Shown here one piece after another: positions 23,817-31,177 of a stretch of 38,929 nt of DNA (positions are counted from its first letter, which is position 1; each line of letters begins with the position of its first letter). The DNA lies in NCBI GenBank assembly GCA_026393865.1, contig JAPKZI010000231.1:1-38929 (forward strand), read 5' to 3'. Source of the stretch: Candidatus Aminicenantota bacterium (lineage in GTDB: Bacteria; Acidobacteriota; Aminicenantia; Aminicenantales; UBA4085). Both the position numbers and the translations under genes were made by a program. The notes beneath the pieces were generated by a model. That model was not told the DNA's origin. It made no database searches and saw only the letters and a program-made list of their open reading frames with translations.

Positions 23817-23960
23817 CTTTGGTCGGTCGACGCGTCGACAGCATCGGCCCCCGGCTCCCTGGGGAACCAGTCCCGTCGGTTCCCCCCTCGGCGAAGCCGA
23901 GGGGACCCCCCTCCGCTATGGGAGCCTTGGGGCCAATCCTGCCGGCGCGTCCTTGGATCA
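23817..23960. repeat. Palindromic repeat family A, copy 3 (uninterrupted)
   Basis: A complete A element between birA and coaX, in inverted orientation to copies 1 and 2. It contains GGGGAACCAGTCCCGTCGGT and CCCCTCGGCGAAGCCGAGGGG. It gives the empty-site sequence CCCGTCGGTTCC for comparison with copy 4, which carries a B insertion at that exact place. Confidence 0.9.
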
Positions 23961-23993
23961 TCCACGAAGACAAATGAATGGAAGAAATCCATA

Positions 23994-24731
23994 TTATATT
24001 ATTCCCACGATCTCTGCGCTCGAAAATCGGCGAATCTCATCTCCGACGAGCAGCATGAGCGACCCGTCATGGCCGATCCCTTGATAAACTCCCTGAATCG
24101 TTTTTTCGTCGTCAACGACCTTCACGGAATCGCCTTTTGTAAAAATTGAAAATGCCTCGAACACCCGGACGATTTCGGCCCGGCCCGCCGGGCCGGCCAG
24201 CGCGGTACGCCACTTCTCGAGCTCCGACAGAAGACAGCGGAGAAGTTCTCCGCCGTCGGCCGGACGCCGGGCGGCCAGGTGGACCGAAACGGCCAGGGCC
24301 CGGATGTCTTCCGGGAAATCGTCGAGGTCGTGGTCCACGTTCAGCCCCACACCGAGAATAACATATTCCGGGCGGTTTCCCAAAAATCCGCTCTCGCAGA
24401 GGATGCCGCCCAATTTCTTCCCCTCCCACAGGATATCATTGGGCCAGCGGAGCCGGGCGGACAGCCCGTGCGACCGCTCGACCGCCTCGCGCGCGGCCAG
24501 GCCGGCGGCGAGAGGAAGAAGCGTGATCTCCGCCGCCGCGGGCCGGAGGACCAGGGAAACGTACAGGCCTTTCCCCCGGGGCGAGTGCCACGAGCGGCCT
24601 TTCGTCCCCCGGCCGGCCGTCTGCTCGTCGGCCACGACCGCCGTTCCCTCGGGCGCGCCCCGGAGGGCCATCTCCCTGGCGACGTCATTGGTCGAGGTGC
24701 ACGTCTCGAATTTATGAATATGAAATTTCAT
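23994..24731 (-). CDS. birA: Biotin-[acetyl-CoA-carboxylase] ligase
   Basis: A 245-aa biotin-protein ligase that activates biotin to biotinyl-AMP and attaches it to carrier lysines. Motifs: ETCTSTNDVAREMAL, AGRGTKGRSWHSPRGKGLYVS (biotinyl-AMP loop), LRWPNDILWEGKKLGGILCE (catalytic WPND and Lys), ILGVGLNVDHDL, and a C-terminal SH3-like domain (VKVVDDEKTIQGVYQGIGHDGSL). It lacks the N-terminal helix-turn-helix of E. coli BirA, so it is a ligase without the repressor function. The track start at 24785 lies in a palindrome; the ATG at 24731 (MKFHIHKFETC) fits the family start. Confidence 0.95.
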   Translation of the reverse strand: MKFHIHKFETCTSTNDVAREMALRGAPEGTAVVADEQTAGRGTKGRSWHSPRGKGLYVSLVLRPAAAEITLLPLAAGLAAREAVERSHGLSARLRWPNDILWEGKKLGGILCESGFLGNRPEYVILGVGLNVDHDLDDFPEDIRALAVSVHLAARRPADGGELLRCLLSELEKWRTALAGPAGRAEIVRVFEAFSIFTKGDSVKVVDDEKTIQGVYQGIGHDGSLMLLVGDEIRRFSSAEIVGII

Positions 24732-24751
24732 CTCTTGCAAACGAAACCGAA

Positions 24752-24787
24752 GACACGTACCGAATTCCGGAGAATTCGGATACATGT
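24752..24787. repeat. 36-bp palindrome upstream of birA
   Basis: GACACGTACCGAATTC-CGGA-GAATTCGGATACATGTC: near-perfect 16-bp arms with a 4-nt loop. It lies between the receiver-like gene and birA. Its GACA...TGTC ends, followed by CCCC, resemble family D. Confidence 0.78.
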
Positions 24788-24799
24788 CCCCCTTTTATT

Positions 24800-25429
24800 T
24801 TATATTTTACGCGTGTCGATGCCCTTGAGTTCCTCGACGAGCAGCTTCTTGAACTCGGCGGAAATGATCTCCCGGGCGACGGTCTCCATCTCGGCGCGGC
24901 TGTTCCGGATCTCCTCGCGGACCAGGCCCCGGACCTTTTTGTCCAGGTCGCCCGGCCCATCCGGCCCGGCGAGCACCGCCGCCGTCACGCTCTCCGGAGG
25001 TTTTGGAGGCTCCGCGGCCGTCTCCAGGACCGGCTCTTCCGGCAGCGAGGGGAGCTCCTTTTTCCGGTCGATGGTCTCCCGGACAAGCATGGCCACGGTC
25101 TCGCCGTCGAAGGGCTTCTGGACGACGCCGTCGGGATCCGTTCCGGCGGCCCGGCCCATGTCGATCGGCTCGAACGTTCCCCGCAAATAAAAAAGGGCGA
25201 TCGCCCGGCCTTCCGGCTGGGCCCGGACGAAGGCGGCCACGTCATAACCGTCCTTGGAGGCCGGCGAGAGCGCGGTCAGGACGGCGTCGGGCCGCCCGTC
25301 GCGGATGGCCTCGATGGCCTCAAGGCCGTCGCTGAAGACGGCGATCTCGAATTCCGGCGCCGGAAGGGCCAGCTCGGCCGCTTTCTGACCGTACGGCGAA
25401 CCGTCGGCGATGATCACTTTATAAGACAT
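24800..25429 (-). CDS. Degenerate receiver-domain protein with C-terminal helical region
   Basis: 209 aa. Residues 1-125 have the CheY-like layout (MSYKVIIADGSPYGQKAAEL ... DGYDVAAFVRAQPEGR ... DGVVQKPFDGETVAMLV). The phosphoacceptor Asp normally before the DGYxV segment is replaced (AVLTALSPASKDGYDV), and the switch Thr/Ser position is also unclear, while the Lys of the KPF motif is kept. It is therefore probably a pseudo-receiver that does not take phosphate. A Pro/Glu-rich linker leads to amphipathic helices (GLVREEIRNSRAEMETVARE ... FKKLLVEELKGID). The start is the ATG at 25429 (SD GGAGAGGG); the longer track ORF from 25615 overlaps dnaE and is rejected. It lies just downstream of dnaE. 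Confidence 0.82.
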   Translation of the reverse strand: MSYKVIIADGSPYGQKAAELALPAPEFEIAVFSDGLEAIEAIRDGRPDAVLTALSPASKDGYDVAAFVRAQPEGRAIALFYLRGTFEPIDMGRAAGTDPDGVVQKPFDGETVAMLVRETIDRKKELPSLPEEPVLETAAEPPKPPESVTAAVLAGPDGPGDLDKKVRGLVREEIRNSRAEMETVAREIISAEFKKLLVEELKGIDTRKI

Positions 25430-25467
25430 GCCCTCTCCGCGCTTTGACAGACCCGCTTGCGTCCTCC

Positions 25468-28400
25468 TCAATACTCCACATGCACCGCCTCCTCGCCGAG
25501 CAGGCTCTCGACCGTCCGGGTCAGCTCGTCGGACGGCAGCACCCCGCCGACCTCGGCCGACTGGGCGATCACCCGAAAGGCGTGGGGTGTCTCGAGCTCG
25601 AAGACGACGGGACATTCGCCGGCGTGTTTCTCCAGGACGTCCTTCAGTTCGTCGAGGAGCGATTCTTCAAGGCCCGGGACGAAGACACGGATGACCATCC
25701 GCTTGACCAGCTTCTGGAAGGCCTCGGCCAGCGGCATGACGGCCGTCAGCTGGATCTTTCGGCTTTCGCCTTCGCCCACGAACTTTCCCTTGAGCCAGAC
25801 CAGCTGGTCTTCGTGAAGGAACTCGTAGTTCTTGCGAAACGCGTCCGGGAAGGCGATGACCTCGATCCGGCCGCTCATGTCCTCCAGGAAGAAGGCGGCC
25901 ATGCGCTCGTCCTTTTTCGTCTTGAGCGGCCGGAACATGGTGATGACGCCGGCCAGGCGCACTTCGGCGTTGAAATCCTTTTCCTCGTCGAGGTCGCTGA
26001 CCAGATGCGAGACGAGCCGGCCGAGGTTCTTGAACTGGGCCAGGGGATGGCCGGTGATGTAGAATCCCAGGGCGTCCTTCTCGTACGACAGCATCAAGGA
26101 CTCGTCCCACTCGCGCATGGACCTGACCTCGGTCGGGACCTCGGGTGGTTCGACGTGGTCGCCGCCGAAGAGCAGGTTCTGCCGGGTCGCCTTGGCCTTC
26201 TGGGCCTCGTGCGAGAAATCGATCATCCTGTCGATCAGATGAAAGCACTGGGATCGCGGCCATTTCAGGGAATCGAACGCGCCGGCCTTGATCAGGCTTT
26301 CAAGGACCTTCCGGTTGATGGCCCGGCTGTCGACGTGGGCGACGACGTCGAACGGCGTGGCGAACTTCCCGTGCTCCCGGCGGATCTTGATGATGTCGCG
26401 GGCGGCCGTCTCGCCGACGTTCTTGACCGCCGACAGGCCGTAGCGGACGGAGTTCCCGGCCACGGTGAAATTGAAGTCGCTCTCGTTGATGTCGGGAGGG
26501 AGCACGGCGATGCCCATCTGCTGGCATTCGTTGATGTATTTCTGGACCTGGGCCGTCCCGCCGCGCTCGGCCTCGGAGGTCATCAGGGCGGCCATGAAAT
26601 GGTACGGATAGTGGGCCTTGAGGTAAGCCGTTTGAAAGGCGAGAGCGGCGTAGGCCGCGCTGTGGGACTTGTTGAAACCGTACTCGGCGAAGTTCTTGAT
26701 GTTCTCAAAGAGCTTCTTGGCCTTGTCCGCCGAGATGAGGCCCAACTTCCGGGCCCCCTTGAGGAAATTCTCCTTCTGCGACTTCATGATCTCGGCGACC
26801 TTCTTGCCCATGGCCTTGCGCAGCATGTCGGCCTCGGCCAGGGTGAACCCGGCCAGCTCGGTCGCGATCCGCATGACCTGCTCCTGGTAGACGATGATCC
26901 CGCGCGTTTCGCGGAGGACGGGCTCGAGCTCGGGGATCTCGTAGGCCACCTGGTCGGGATGGTGCTTGCGCTTGACGAACTCGGCCGTCATGCCGCTCTT
27001 GAGAGGACCGGGCCGGTAGAGCGCGTTCAGGGCGATGAGGTCGCGGAACTCGTCGGGCTTGTAGCTCCGCAGCAGCTCTTTCATCCCCCGGCTCTCGAAC
27101 TGGAAGACGCCGTCTGTGTTGCCCGCCTTGAACAGGTCGAACGTCGGCGGGTCGTCGATGGGCAGGTTCTTCATATCGACGCGGACGCCGAAGTCCGTCT
27201 CGATGAGGTCGAGGGCGTCCTGGATGATGGTCAGGTTGCGCAGGCCGAGGAGGTCCATCTTGAGCAGGCCGATGTATTCGACATCCTCCATCGGGAACTG
27301 GGTCGTGATCTCGCCCTTGACCGACTGGTAGAGCGGCAGGAACTCGGTCAGCGGTTTGGGCGTGATGACGAGGCCGGCGGCGTGGGTCGAGGGATGGCGG
27401 ACCTGGCCCTCGACCTTCTGGGCGATGGACAGGAGGTGGGCGATCTTCTGGTTCTTGTCCCGCAACTCGTTGAGTTGCGGGATCGAGGCGATCGCCTTCT
27501 CGATCGTGACGTCGGTGCCGAAGGGGATCATCTTGGCGATCCGGTCCACCTCCGGCAGCGGCACCTCGAGCGCCCGGCCGACGTCGCGGATCGCGGCGCG
27601 CGCGGCCATCGTCCCGAAGGTGATGATCTGGCTGACGTTGTCCCGGCCATATTTCTCCGTGACGTATCTGATGACCTCCTCGCGCCGCCTCGCGCAGAAA
27701 TCGATGTCGATGTCGGGGAGGCTGATGCGGTCCGGGTTCAGGAACCGCTCGAAGAGGAGGTCGTATTCGATCGGGTCGATGTCGGTGATGCCCAGGCTAT
27801 AGGCCAACAGGCTCCCGGCCGCCGAGCCGCGCCCCGGCCCGACGGGGATCTCCTGGGCGCGCGCCTCGCGGATGAGGTCCCAGACGATGAGGAAGTAGCC
27901 CTCGAATCCCATCCGTTCGATGAGCTTGATCTCTCGTTCCAGCCGCTCCTCGTATTCCTCGAGCGGATGGGCGAGCGGTCTTCCCTCCCGCTTTTCGGTC
28001 AGGGCCTGCATGCGCCCGTGGAACCCCTCCCGGACGACCCGCTCGAAGTACTCCTTGAGCTCCATCCCCTCGGGCGGCGTGAAGCGGGGCAGGAAGCGGT
28101 CCGAGGTCGGGAAATGAAAATCGCACTGGCCGGCGATATGAACCGTGTTTTCCAGGGCCTCGGGGACCTCGTGAAAGAGGCGGGCCATCTCCTCGCCGGA
28201 CTTGAAATAGAACTCCGTCGTCCCGAAGCGGATCCGGTCCTGGTCGCTGAGCTTCTTGTTCGTCTGGATGCAGAGAAGGACGTCGTGGCTCTCGGAATCC
28301 TCCTTGCGGTAATAGTGGACGTCGTTGGTGGCCACCAGCGGAAGGCCGAGCTTGCGGGCCAGGCGGACGAGCTTCGGATTGACCTCCCGCTGGGGCGGAA

Positions 28401-28944
28401 GACCGTGGTCCTGGAGCTCGATGTAAAACCGGCCTTTGCCGAAAATGTCGGCATAGATCCCGGCGGCCGCTTCCGCGTCCTCCTCCAGGCCTTTTCCGAG
28501 AAGGAAGGAGACCTCGCCCTTGAGGCAGCCCGACAGGCCGATCAAGCCTTCGCTATGTTGGGCCAAGAGCTCCTTATCGATGCGCGGGCGGTAATAGAAC
28601 CCCTCGGTGTAGGCCTTGGTGAGGAGGCGGCAGAGGTTCGTGTAGCCCTGTTCGTTCGCGACCAGGAGAACGAGGTGGAAATGGATCTGGTCCCGCTCGC
28701 CGGCCTGGCGGTCGAAGCGGCTCTTGGGCGCGACGTATGTCTCGCAGCCGAGGATGGGCTTGATCCCCTTTTTCTTGGCCTCCTTAAAGAAGGGAACGGC
28801 GCCGAAGATATTGCCGTGGTCGGTCAGGGCCACCGCGGGCATATTATTCTGGAAAGCGGCGTCGGCCAGGTCGGCGATGCGGACGGCGCCGTCGAGGATG
28901 CTGAACTCGCTGTGGTTGTGGAGATGGATGAAGTTCTGGGACAT
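25468..28944 (-). CDS. dnaE: DNA polymerase III alpha subunit
   Basis: The replicative polymerase catalytic subunit (1158 aa). An N-terminal PHP domain (FIHLHNHSEFSILDGAVRI, ALTDHGNIFGAVPF) precedes the C-family polymerase core: VGPGRGSAAGSLLAYSLGI, PDIDIDFCARRREEVIRYV with the catalytic aspartates, and the helix-hairpin-helix region near FAEYGFNKSHSAAYAALAFQ. A C-terminal OB domain (VRLAGVITMFRPLKTKKDER, then FFLEDMSGRIEVIAFPD) completes it. The length is usual for DnaE1. It starts 1 bp after the guaA stop, with GGGAGTAAG inside the guaA end as its ribosome-binding site. Confidence 0.97.
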   Translation of the reverse strand: MSQNFIHLHNHSEFSILDGAVRIADLADAAFQNNMPAVALTDHGNIFGAVPFFKEAKKKGIKPILGCETYVAPKSRFDRQAGERDQIHFHLVLLVANEQGYTNLCRLLTKAYTEGFYYRPRIDKELLAQHSEGLIGLSGCLKGEVSFLLGKGLEEDAEAAAGIYADIFGKGRFYIELQDHGLPPQREVNPKLVRLARKLGLPLVATNDVHYYRKEDSESHDVLLCIQTNKKLSDQDRIRFGTTEFYFKSGEEMARLFHEVPEALENTVHIAGQCDFHFPTSDRFLPRFTPPEGMELKEYFERVVREGFHGRMQALTEKREGRPLAHPLEEYEERLEREIKLIERMGFEGYFLIVWDLIREARAQEIPVGPGRGSAAGSLLAYSLGITDIDPIEYDLLFERFLNPDRISLPDIDIDFCARRREEVIRYVTEKYGRDNVSQIITFGTMAARAAIRDVGRALEVPLPEVDRIAKMIPFGTDVTIEKAIASIPQLNELRDKNQKIAHLLSIAQKVEGQVRHPSTHAAGLVITPKPLTEFLPLYQSVKGEITTQFPMEDVEYIGLLKMDLLGLRNLTIIQDALDLIETDFGVRVDMKNLPIDDPPTFDLFKAGNTDGVFQFESRGMKELLRSYKPDEFRDLIALNALYRPGPLKSGMTAEFVKRKHHPDQVAYEIPELEPVLRETRGIIVYQEQVMRIATELAGFTLAEADMLRKAMGKKVAEIMKSQKENFLKGARKLGLISADKAKKLFENIKNFAEYGFNKSHSAAYAALAFQTAYLKAHYPYHFMAALMTSEAERGGTAQVQKYINECQQMGIAVLPPDINESDFNFTVAGNSVRYGLSAVKNVGETAARDIIKIRREHGKFATPFDVVAHVDSRAINRKVLESLIKAGAFDSLKWPRSQCFHLIDRMIDFSHEAQKAKATRQNLLFGGDHVEPPEVPTEVRSMREWDESLMLSYEKDALGFYITGHPLAQFKNLGRLVSHLVSDLDEEKDFNAEVRLAGVITMFRPLKTKKDERMAAFFLEDMSGRIEVIAFPDAFRKNYEFLHEDQLVWLKGKFVGEGESRKIQLTAVMPLAEAFQKLVKRMVIRVFVPGLEESLLDELKDVLEKHAGECPVVFELETPHAFRVIAQSAEVGGVLPSDELTRTVESLLGEEAVHVEY

Positions 28945-28945
28945 C

Positions 28946-30478
28946 TTACTCCCACTCGATCGTTCCCGGCGGTTTGGTCGTCACGTCGTACACGACCCGG
29001 TTGACGCCCTTGACCTCGTTGACGATGCGGGTCGAGATCCGGGAGAGCAGGGCCGGGGTCGCCGGAAACCAGTTGGCCGTCATGCCGTCCACGCTCTCGA
29101 CGAGGCGGATGACGGCCACCCGCTGGTAAGTCCTCCGGTCTCCCATCACGCCGACCGACTTGACCGGGAGCAGAACGGCGAAGGCTTGCCACAACTTGTT
29201 GTAAACGCCTGCTTTGCGGACTTCCTCGAGGACGATCTCGTCGGCTTCGCGGAGGATCTCGAGGCTTTCCTTGTCGACTTCGCCGACGATCCGGACGGCC
29301 AGCCCGGGTCCCGGGAAGGGATGCTGCCGGACGAAATCCTTGTCCACGCCGAGCTCCAGGGCGAGGGCCCGCACTTCGTCCTTGAACAGCTCGCGGAGCG
29401 GCTCGATGAGCTTGAACTTGAGGTCCTTGGGAAGGCCGCCGACGTTGTGATGCGATTTGATGGTCGAGGACGGCCCCTTGACCGGGTTGCTTTCGATGAC
29501 GTCGGGATAAATGGTCCCCTGGGCCAGGAATCTGACCCCGCCGATCTTGGCCGCCTCGCGGTCGAAGATCCGGATGAACAGGCCGCCGATGATCTTCCTC
29601 TTGCGTTCGGGCGAGACAACGCCGCGGAGGGCCGCGACGAACTCGTCGGCCGCGTCCACCCCGTCGACTTTGAGGGCCAGTTTCTTGCGGAACTTATCCA
29701 TGAGGTCGTGGTACTGCCCTTTGCGGAGTAAGCCGTTATCGACGAAGACGCAGGTCAGGCGCCGGCCGATGGCCCGCTGGATGATGAGCGAGGTGACGAG
29801 CGAATCCACGCCGCCGCTCAGGCCGCAGACGACTCGCTCCTTCCCGACCGCGCGCCGGATCTCCCCGGCCTTGAGCTCGATGAACGAGCTCATGTTCCAG
29901 TCGGGCCGGAGGCCGGCGAGCTTGAAAAGGAAATTGCCGAGGATCTTCTTGCCTTCCTTGGTATGAATGACCTCGGGATGGAACTGCACGCCGTAGAACC
30001 GGCGGTCCTTGTTTTCGATGACGGCCGCTTTGGTGTTCGTCGTCCGGCCGGTGATGCGGAAGCCGGGCGGCAGCGTCTCGAGTCGGTCGCCGTGGCTCAT
30101 CCAGACCTGTTTGGAATCCTTGACGCCGGCGAGAAGGCCGCTCCGGTCCATGACCCGGAGCGAAGCGAAGCCGTATTCCCGCTTGGCGTGGGACTTGACG
30201 GCGCCGCCGAGGAGATGGGCGGTGAGCTGCAGGCCGTAGCAGATGCCGAGGATGGGAATCCCCAGGTCGAAGATCCCCGGCGGCGGGAGGGGAGCGCCTT
30301 TCTCATAGACGCTCTGCGGGCCTCCGGACAGAACGAGCGCCTGCGGCCGCATCTTTTTGAGCCGGGCCGAGGTCGTGGCGAAGGGCAGGATCTCCGAATA
30401 GACGCCGAGCTCGCGGATCTTGCGGGCGATGAGTTGGGTGTACTGCGACCCGAAATCGAGGACCAGGACCTTGCCCAT
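28946..30478 (-). CDS. guaA: GMP synthase (glutamine-hydrolysing)
   Basis: GMP synthase (510 aa) converts XMP to GMP using glutamine and ATP. The N-terminal GATase domain has LVLDFGSQYTQLIARKI and the nucleophile elbow PILGICYGLQLTAHLL. The ATP pyrophosphatase domain has the P-loop VCGLSGGVDSLVTSLII. The C-terminal dimerisation domain ends VVYDVTTKPPGTIEWE, the family hallmark. Both catalytic halves are intact. A good promoter sits only 6 nt before the ATG with no Shine-Dalgarno, predicting a leaderless mRNA. It is followed by dnaE with a 1-bp gap. Confidence 0.97.
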   Translation of the reverse strand: MGKVLVLDFGSQYTQLIARKIRELGVYSEILPFATTSARLKKMRPQALVLSGGPQSVYEKGAPLPPPGIFDLGIPILGICYGLQLTAHLLGGAVKSHAKREYGFASLRVMDRSGLLAGVKDSKQVWMSHGDRLETLPPGFRITGRTTNTKAAVIENKDRRFYGVQFHPEVIHTKEGKKILGNFLFKLAGLRPDWNMSSFIELKAGEIRRAVGKERVVCGLSGGVDSLVTSLIIQRAIGRRLTCVFVDNGLLRKGQYHDLMDKFRKKLALKVDGVDAADEFVAALRGVVSPERKRKIIGGLFIRIFDREAAKIGGVRFLAQGTIYPDVIESNPVKGPSSTIKSHHNVGGLPKDLKFKLIEPLRELFKDEVRALALELGVDKDFVRQHPFPGPGLAVRIVGEVDKESLEILREADEIVLEEVRKAGVYNKLWQAFAVLLPVKSVGVMGDRRTYQRVAVIRLVESVDGMTANWFPATPALLSRISTRIVNEVKGVNRVVYDVTTKPPGTIEWE

Positions 30479-30484
30479 GCCGAG

Positions 30485-30513
30485 ATTCTATCACTCGCCC
30501 CAAACGCAGACAA
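30485..30513 (-). promoter_or_regulatory. Promoter of guaA-dnaE
   Basis: TTGTCT (30508-30513), an exact 17-bp spacer and TAGAAT (30485-30490) on the minus strand, 6 nt before the guaA ATG. Transcription would start at or next to the start codon. Confidence 0.7.
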
Positions 30514-30640
30514 GGGGGCTCGCTCGAAGTGGGCGAACGCTCTTATCGTCGCGGGGCCTGGTGACAAGATCGGGAATCGGCCTCGCTCCCGACTCTGGTT
30601 TTAACGCCGTTTTCTCTCCATCTTTTTCGGCTGCGAGGTC

Positions 30641-30880
30641 TTTGGTCGACGCGGCGACAGGGTGGCCCCCGGCCCCCTGGGGAACCAGTCCCGTCAAGGG
30701 ACGAGCCTTCGGCTCGCCACTCGCCCGTGACTTATATCCACGGGCGAGTACGGCGGAAGTGGACCCCCGGGCAAGCCCGGGGCCCCGGCCGCTGTCGGTT
30801 CCCCCCTCGGCCAAGCCGAGGGGACCCCCCTCCGCTATGGGGGCCTTAGGGCCAACCCTGCCGTCGCGGCCTTTGATCAA
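30641..30880. repeat. Palindromic repeat family A, copy 4, interrupted by family B
   Basis: The left half (TTTGGTCGACGCGGCGACAG ... GGGGAACCAGTCCCGTC) and the right half (GGTTCCCCCCTCGGCCAAGC ... CTTTGATCAA) join exactly into the uninterrupted copy 3 sequence when the 101 bp between them is removed. Confidence 0.9.
30693..30796. mobile_element. Family B element inserted in a family A repeat (MITE-like)
   Basis: A 101-bp B element is flanked by GTC at 30693-30695 and 30794-30796, whereas the uninterrupted A copy has a single GTC at this place. It contains a perfect 10-bp inverted pair, CTCGCCCGTG...CACGGGCGAG, and a CCCCCGGGC/GCCCGGGG hairpin. It has no coding capacity. Copy 1 at 12168-12272 is also bounded by GTC (GAC on the + strand). 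A short non-autonomous element with 3-bp target duplication is the simplest reading. Confidence 0.75.
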
Positions 30881-31177
30881 CCGTCGAAAAAACCGAACGG
30901 TAGCGGCGAGATCTCTCCTATTTGTCGCTCAGCCGTATCCCGATCTTGTCGTTCGGCTCAATCCGCGATTAGTGCGTTCGCCCGCTTCTTCGCTCGCGGA
31001 TAATTAAAAACAATCTCTCACTAATGTTGCGTAAATCGAGTGGATCTGCTCTTATCCAATTTTTCCCAAGTCTTGTCCAAGCGAAAACAAAATAGAAGAG
31101 AGCCCAAAAAAATCCGTAACTTTTCCGACTTTTTTCCTGTATATATCAATGAGAAAGACCGCTGGAGGAGGGCGCGC

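Larger units (their letters stand above)
30516..30997. repeat. Large nested inverted-repeat region
   Basis: Outer arms GCTCGAAGTGGGCGAACGCTC (about 30522-30542) and, inverted, TTCGCCCGCTTCTTCGCTCGC (30977-30997) are imperfect complements. A second pair inside them is GACAAGATCGGGA (30561-30573) and TCCCGATCTTGTC (30937-30949). At the centre is family A copy 4 containing a B element. The right outer arm also matches 13593-13613. The region fills most of the 699-bp gap between guaA and the outer-membrane protein gene, which is divergently transcribed. No ORF here looks real. Confidence 0.72.

Noticed and set aside
23689-23973. Small ORFs with GTSPVGSPLGEAEGTPL-type peptides (here, at 13636 and at 30491)
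   Set aside because: They are the translated family A repeat, recurring at each copy, not genes.
25444-29004. 1186-aa plus-strand ORF
   Set aside because: It is antisense to dnaE; its sequence is low-complexity, rich in D, L, G and V, as expected from the reverse frame of a GC-rich gene.
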